Source of the DNA: Flagellimonas maritima
GTDB lineage: Bacteria; Bacteroidota; Bacteroidia; Flavobacteriales; Flavobacteriaceae
DNA length: 64,000 nucleotides
Reading direction: 5' to 3'
Assembly: GCF_003269425.1 (NCBI RefSeq)
Contig: NZ_CP030104.1
Coordinates: 2,947,001-3,011,000, forward strand
Below the pieces are notes generated by a model. That model made no database searches. It saw only the letters and a list, made by a program, of their open reading frames with translations, and was not told the DNA's origin. Shown in pieces: positions 62,871-64,000 of this stretch (positions within the stretch are counted from its first letter, which is position 1; every line of letters begins with the position of its first letter). Position numbers and translations under genes: made by a program.

Positions 62871-63425
62871 TCAGGATAAAATTTTAGGTTCAATACTCAA
62901 TTGGCTATAAAAGTCTACTTTCCATAACCTGATTTTGATTACTACGGGCATGGGCATCCCGTCGGGGTAGTAGTCCGTGTAGCCCTCCAAACTGGCATTG
63001 TTTCCATTTTTCATAAATACTGCCCTAACGTTGCCCAAATGATCGGTCATTTCATACACATAATTTTTAACGTCGTTCGCACCGTTATAGGCTATCCCGA
63101 TCCTTCCCGCCCCATAGATGGGCTGCTCCGTAAGGTTAAGGATTCCCGTGGCGTCGTTATATACCGCCATGACCTGCCCCGCCACGTCGCGTACGTAGTA
63201 GGTGGTGGCATAGTGGAAATTGTTCGCGGCATAGTGCTCCTTCTTTACCCTTTGGTTCCTGTCGTTGTAAAAGAACTTCACCACGGGGTCGCCGCTGCTC
63301 CGTACCTCGGTGACTAAGCCATTGGTACTGTACATATAGTCAATATCCTCGGTTATGTTGCATACTAGTTTATTCAAGAATTTACTTTTGCCAGTTGCTT
63401 CCTTAGCATATCCGCTACTGTCCAA
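62871..63425 (-). pseudogene. Displaced Rhs core fragment
   Basis: A 184-codon frame whose centre is Rhs/YD-repeat core: YMYSTNGLVTEV, VVKFFYNDRNQRVKKEHY, TYYVRDVAGQVMAVYNDATG, YEMTDHLGNVRAVF and the terminal DYYPDGMPMP. After GMPMP the sequence no longer resembles Rhs and stops 19 residues later, so the core is cut just before where the family has its YRYGFNGKE-type hallmark. The core is GC-rich (60% over 63121-63180, counted by hand) against an AT-rich background, as in mobile Rhs cores. Probably an orphan fragment left by tip exchange. Confidence 0.8.
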
Positions 63426-63654
63426 AATGAAAAATTAATACTAAGAGAATTACAAAAACAAAAAGAGCTGCAATTCTATTCGCAGATTCTGTTTCAAGTT
63501 TTTTGTATTTACTACCGTCTGGAGTCCAAAATTTGGAGAACGGTTTAAAATCTTTCCCTTTGATTTTGTTTATGATGTTGGCAACAACATACCTAATAGA
63601 AGCACCTATAAGTTCAACAACAAATCTTCCAAAAATTATTTGAAAAATATCCAT
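63415..63654 (-). CDS. Small membrane protein, candidate immunity protein
   Basis: 79 residues. An amphipathic N-terminus (MDIFQIIFGRFVVELIGASI) and a C-terminal membrane segment (about 58-77, RIAALFVFVILLVLIF). Its ATG overlaps the toxin-gene stop as TAATG (63654-63656), the tight coupling usual for toxin-immunity pairs. A membrane immunity protein would fit a membrane-acting toxin, but neither activity is shown. No family recognised. Confidence 0.6.
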   Translation of the reverse strand: MDIFQIIFGRFVVELIGASIRYVVANIINKIKGKDFKPFSKFWTPDGSKYKKLETESANRIAALFVFVILLVLIFHFGQ

Positions 63655-64000
63655 TAGTTATTATTGTTTAATTTTTCGGCCTGTGATTTTAAAGTATTCA
63701 TTAGTCTCTTTCCATGAATTTGGTCGGTGGCTTTGTTTATATTGATAATTATATCTCCTCTTGTTCTTGGGCTTAGTTTGGTCAAGAATGTCCCCTTAAA
63801 AGTAGTGCCGAACGTAGCAACATTCAATTTGGGCCCTGTAACCCTAAAACCTTTTAAAGGACTAGGTGTAAAAGTCAAAAAAGTATTTAGTCCTGCATTG
63901 AACTCTTCCTTGGGTGTAGCTCCAAAACCTGTCAAATGCCTTCCACCGTTTTTTGTGAAGTTTCTTGTACCATAAACATATGCATCATCAGCGATACCAT
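63654..64000 (-). CDS. C-terminal end of a probable Rhs/polymorphic toxin (partial)
   Basis: The frame is open to the right edge (about 115 residues seen), so the gene begins outside the window. It reads GIADDAYVYGTRNFTKNGG at the edge, then a C-terminal domain of about 95 residues (RHLTGFGATPKEEFNAG to the end) that I do not recognise. Position ahead of a small membrane protein and an orphan Rhs core is the layout of an Rhs toxin tip. A TTG at 63935 is in frame, but coding continues upstream of it. Confidence 0.6.
   Translation of the reverse strand, partial: GIADDAYVYGTRNFTKNGGRHLTGFGATPKEEFNAGLNTFLTFTPSPLKGFRVTGPKLNVATFGTTFKGTFLTKLSPRTRGDIIININKATDQIHGKRLMNTLKSQAEKLNNNN

Overview
The window looks like chromosome from a marine-type Flavobacteriaceae bacterium (phylum Bacteroidota). 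The reasons are AT-rich DNA, many families typical of the phylum (DUF3822, DUF4126, PorT-like and DUF2490 outer-membrane barrels, TM2 proteins, GIN/DUF2807 adhesin-like proteins), almost no Shine-Dalgarno sequences, several TTG/GTG starts, and promoters of the TTTG-N19/21-TAnnTTTG type (rpsA, lpdA, rnpB, nos). No tRNA, rRNA, CRISPR array or insertion sequence was seen; the only RNA gene recognised is RNase P RNA (rnpB).

Layout. (1) 1-5.3 kb: the end of a probable outer-membrane protein, xerD, four small secreted beta-barrel-like proteins (two of them tandem paralogues separated by a perfect 25-bp inverted repeat), a TM2 protein and an unknown secreted protein. (2) 5.3-9.8 kb: aroQ, a DUF3817 membrane protein, lpdA, a DinB-like protein, two MsrB enzymes (one cytosolic, one lipoprotein) and a collagen-like lipoprotein. 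(3) 9.8-16.5 kb: glgB, a GH31 glucosidase, an M48 lipoprotein peptidase and a UMF1-type transporter broken by one in-frame TAA. (4) 16.6-19.6 kb: an ECF sigma / anti-sigma operon with two secreted beta-rich proteins. (5) 19.8-34.6 kb: housekeeping genes lon, cmk, a PhnD-like lipoprotein, a BON-LysM protein, rpsA, pyrR-pyrB, rnz, pdxH, a SixA-like phosphatase, ppk1, ppx and miaE. (6) 34.6-44.3 kb: dnaX, rnpB, rsmD, a RecD-like helicase, and a kdsB-HAD-kdnB-acyltransferase cluster that suggests 8-amino-Kdo lipid A chemistry. (7) 44.2-48.6 kb: an unknown secreted protein on the minus strand, then a three-gene MORN/DUF2490 envelope cluster. (8) 48.7-56.6 kb: a complete clade II-type nitrous oxide reductase region (Rrf2 regulator, cytochrome c, fasciclin lipoprotein, nosZ, membrane protein, nosL, cupin, nosD, nosF, nosY) with an FNR-like site about 41.5 bp upstream of the inferred transcription start. 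(9) 56.7-61.7 kb: a tightly overlapping seven-gene pseudopilus operon (GspF, pseudopilin-like proteins, GspC/PilP-like, two lipoproteins) without ATPase or secretin in the window. (10) 62.0-64.0 kb: a lipoprotein, then an Rhs locus: the 3' end of a probable toxin gene, an overlapping small membrane protein (candidate immunity) and a displaced GC-rich Rhs core fragment.

The parts least explained by known systems are the pseudopilus operon, the MORN/DUF2490 cluster and the Rhs toxin tip with its membrane-protein partner.
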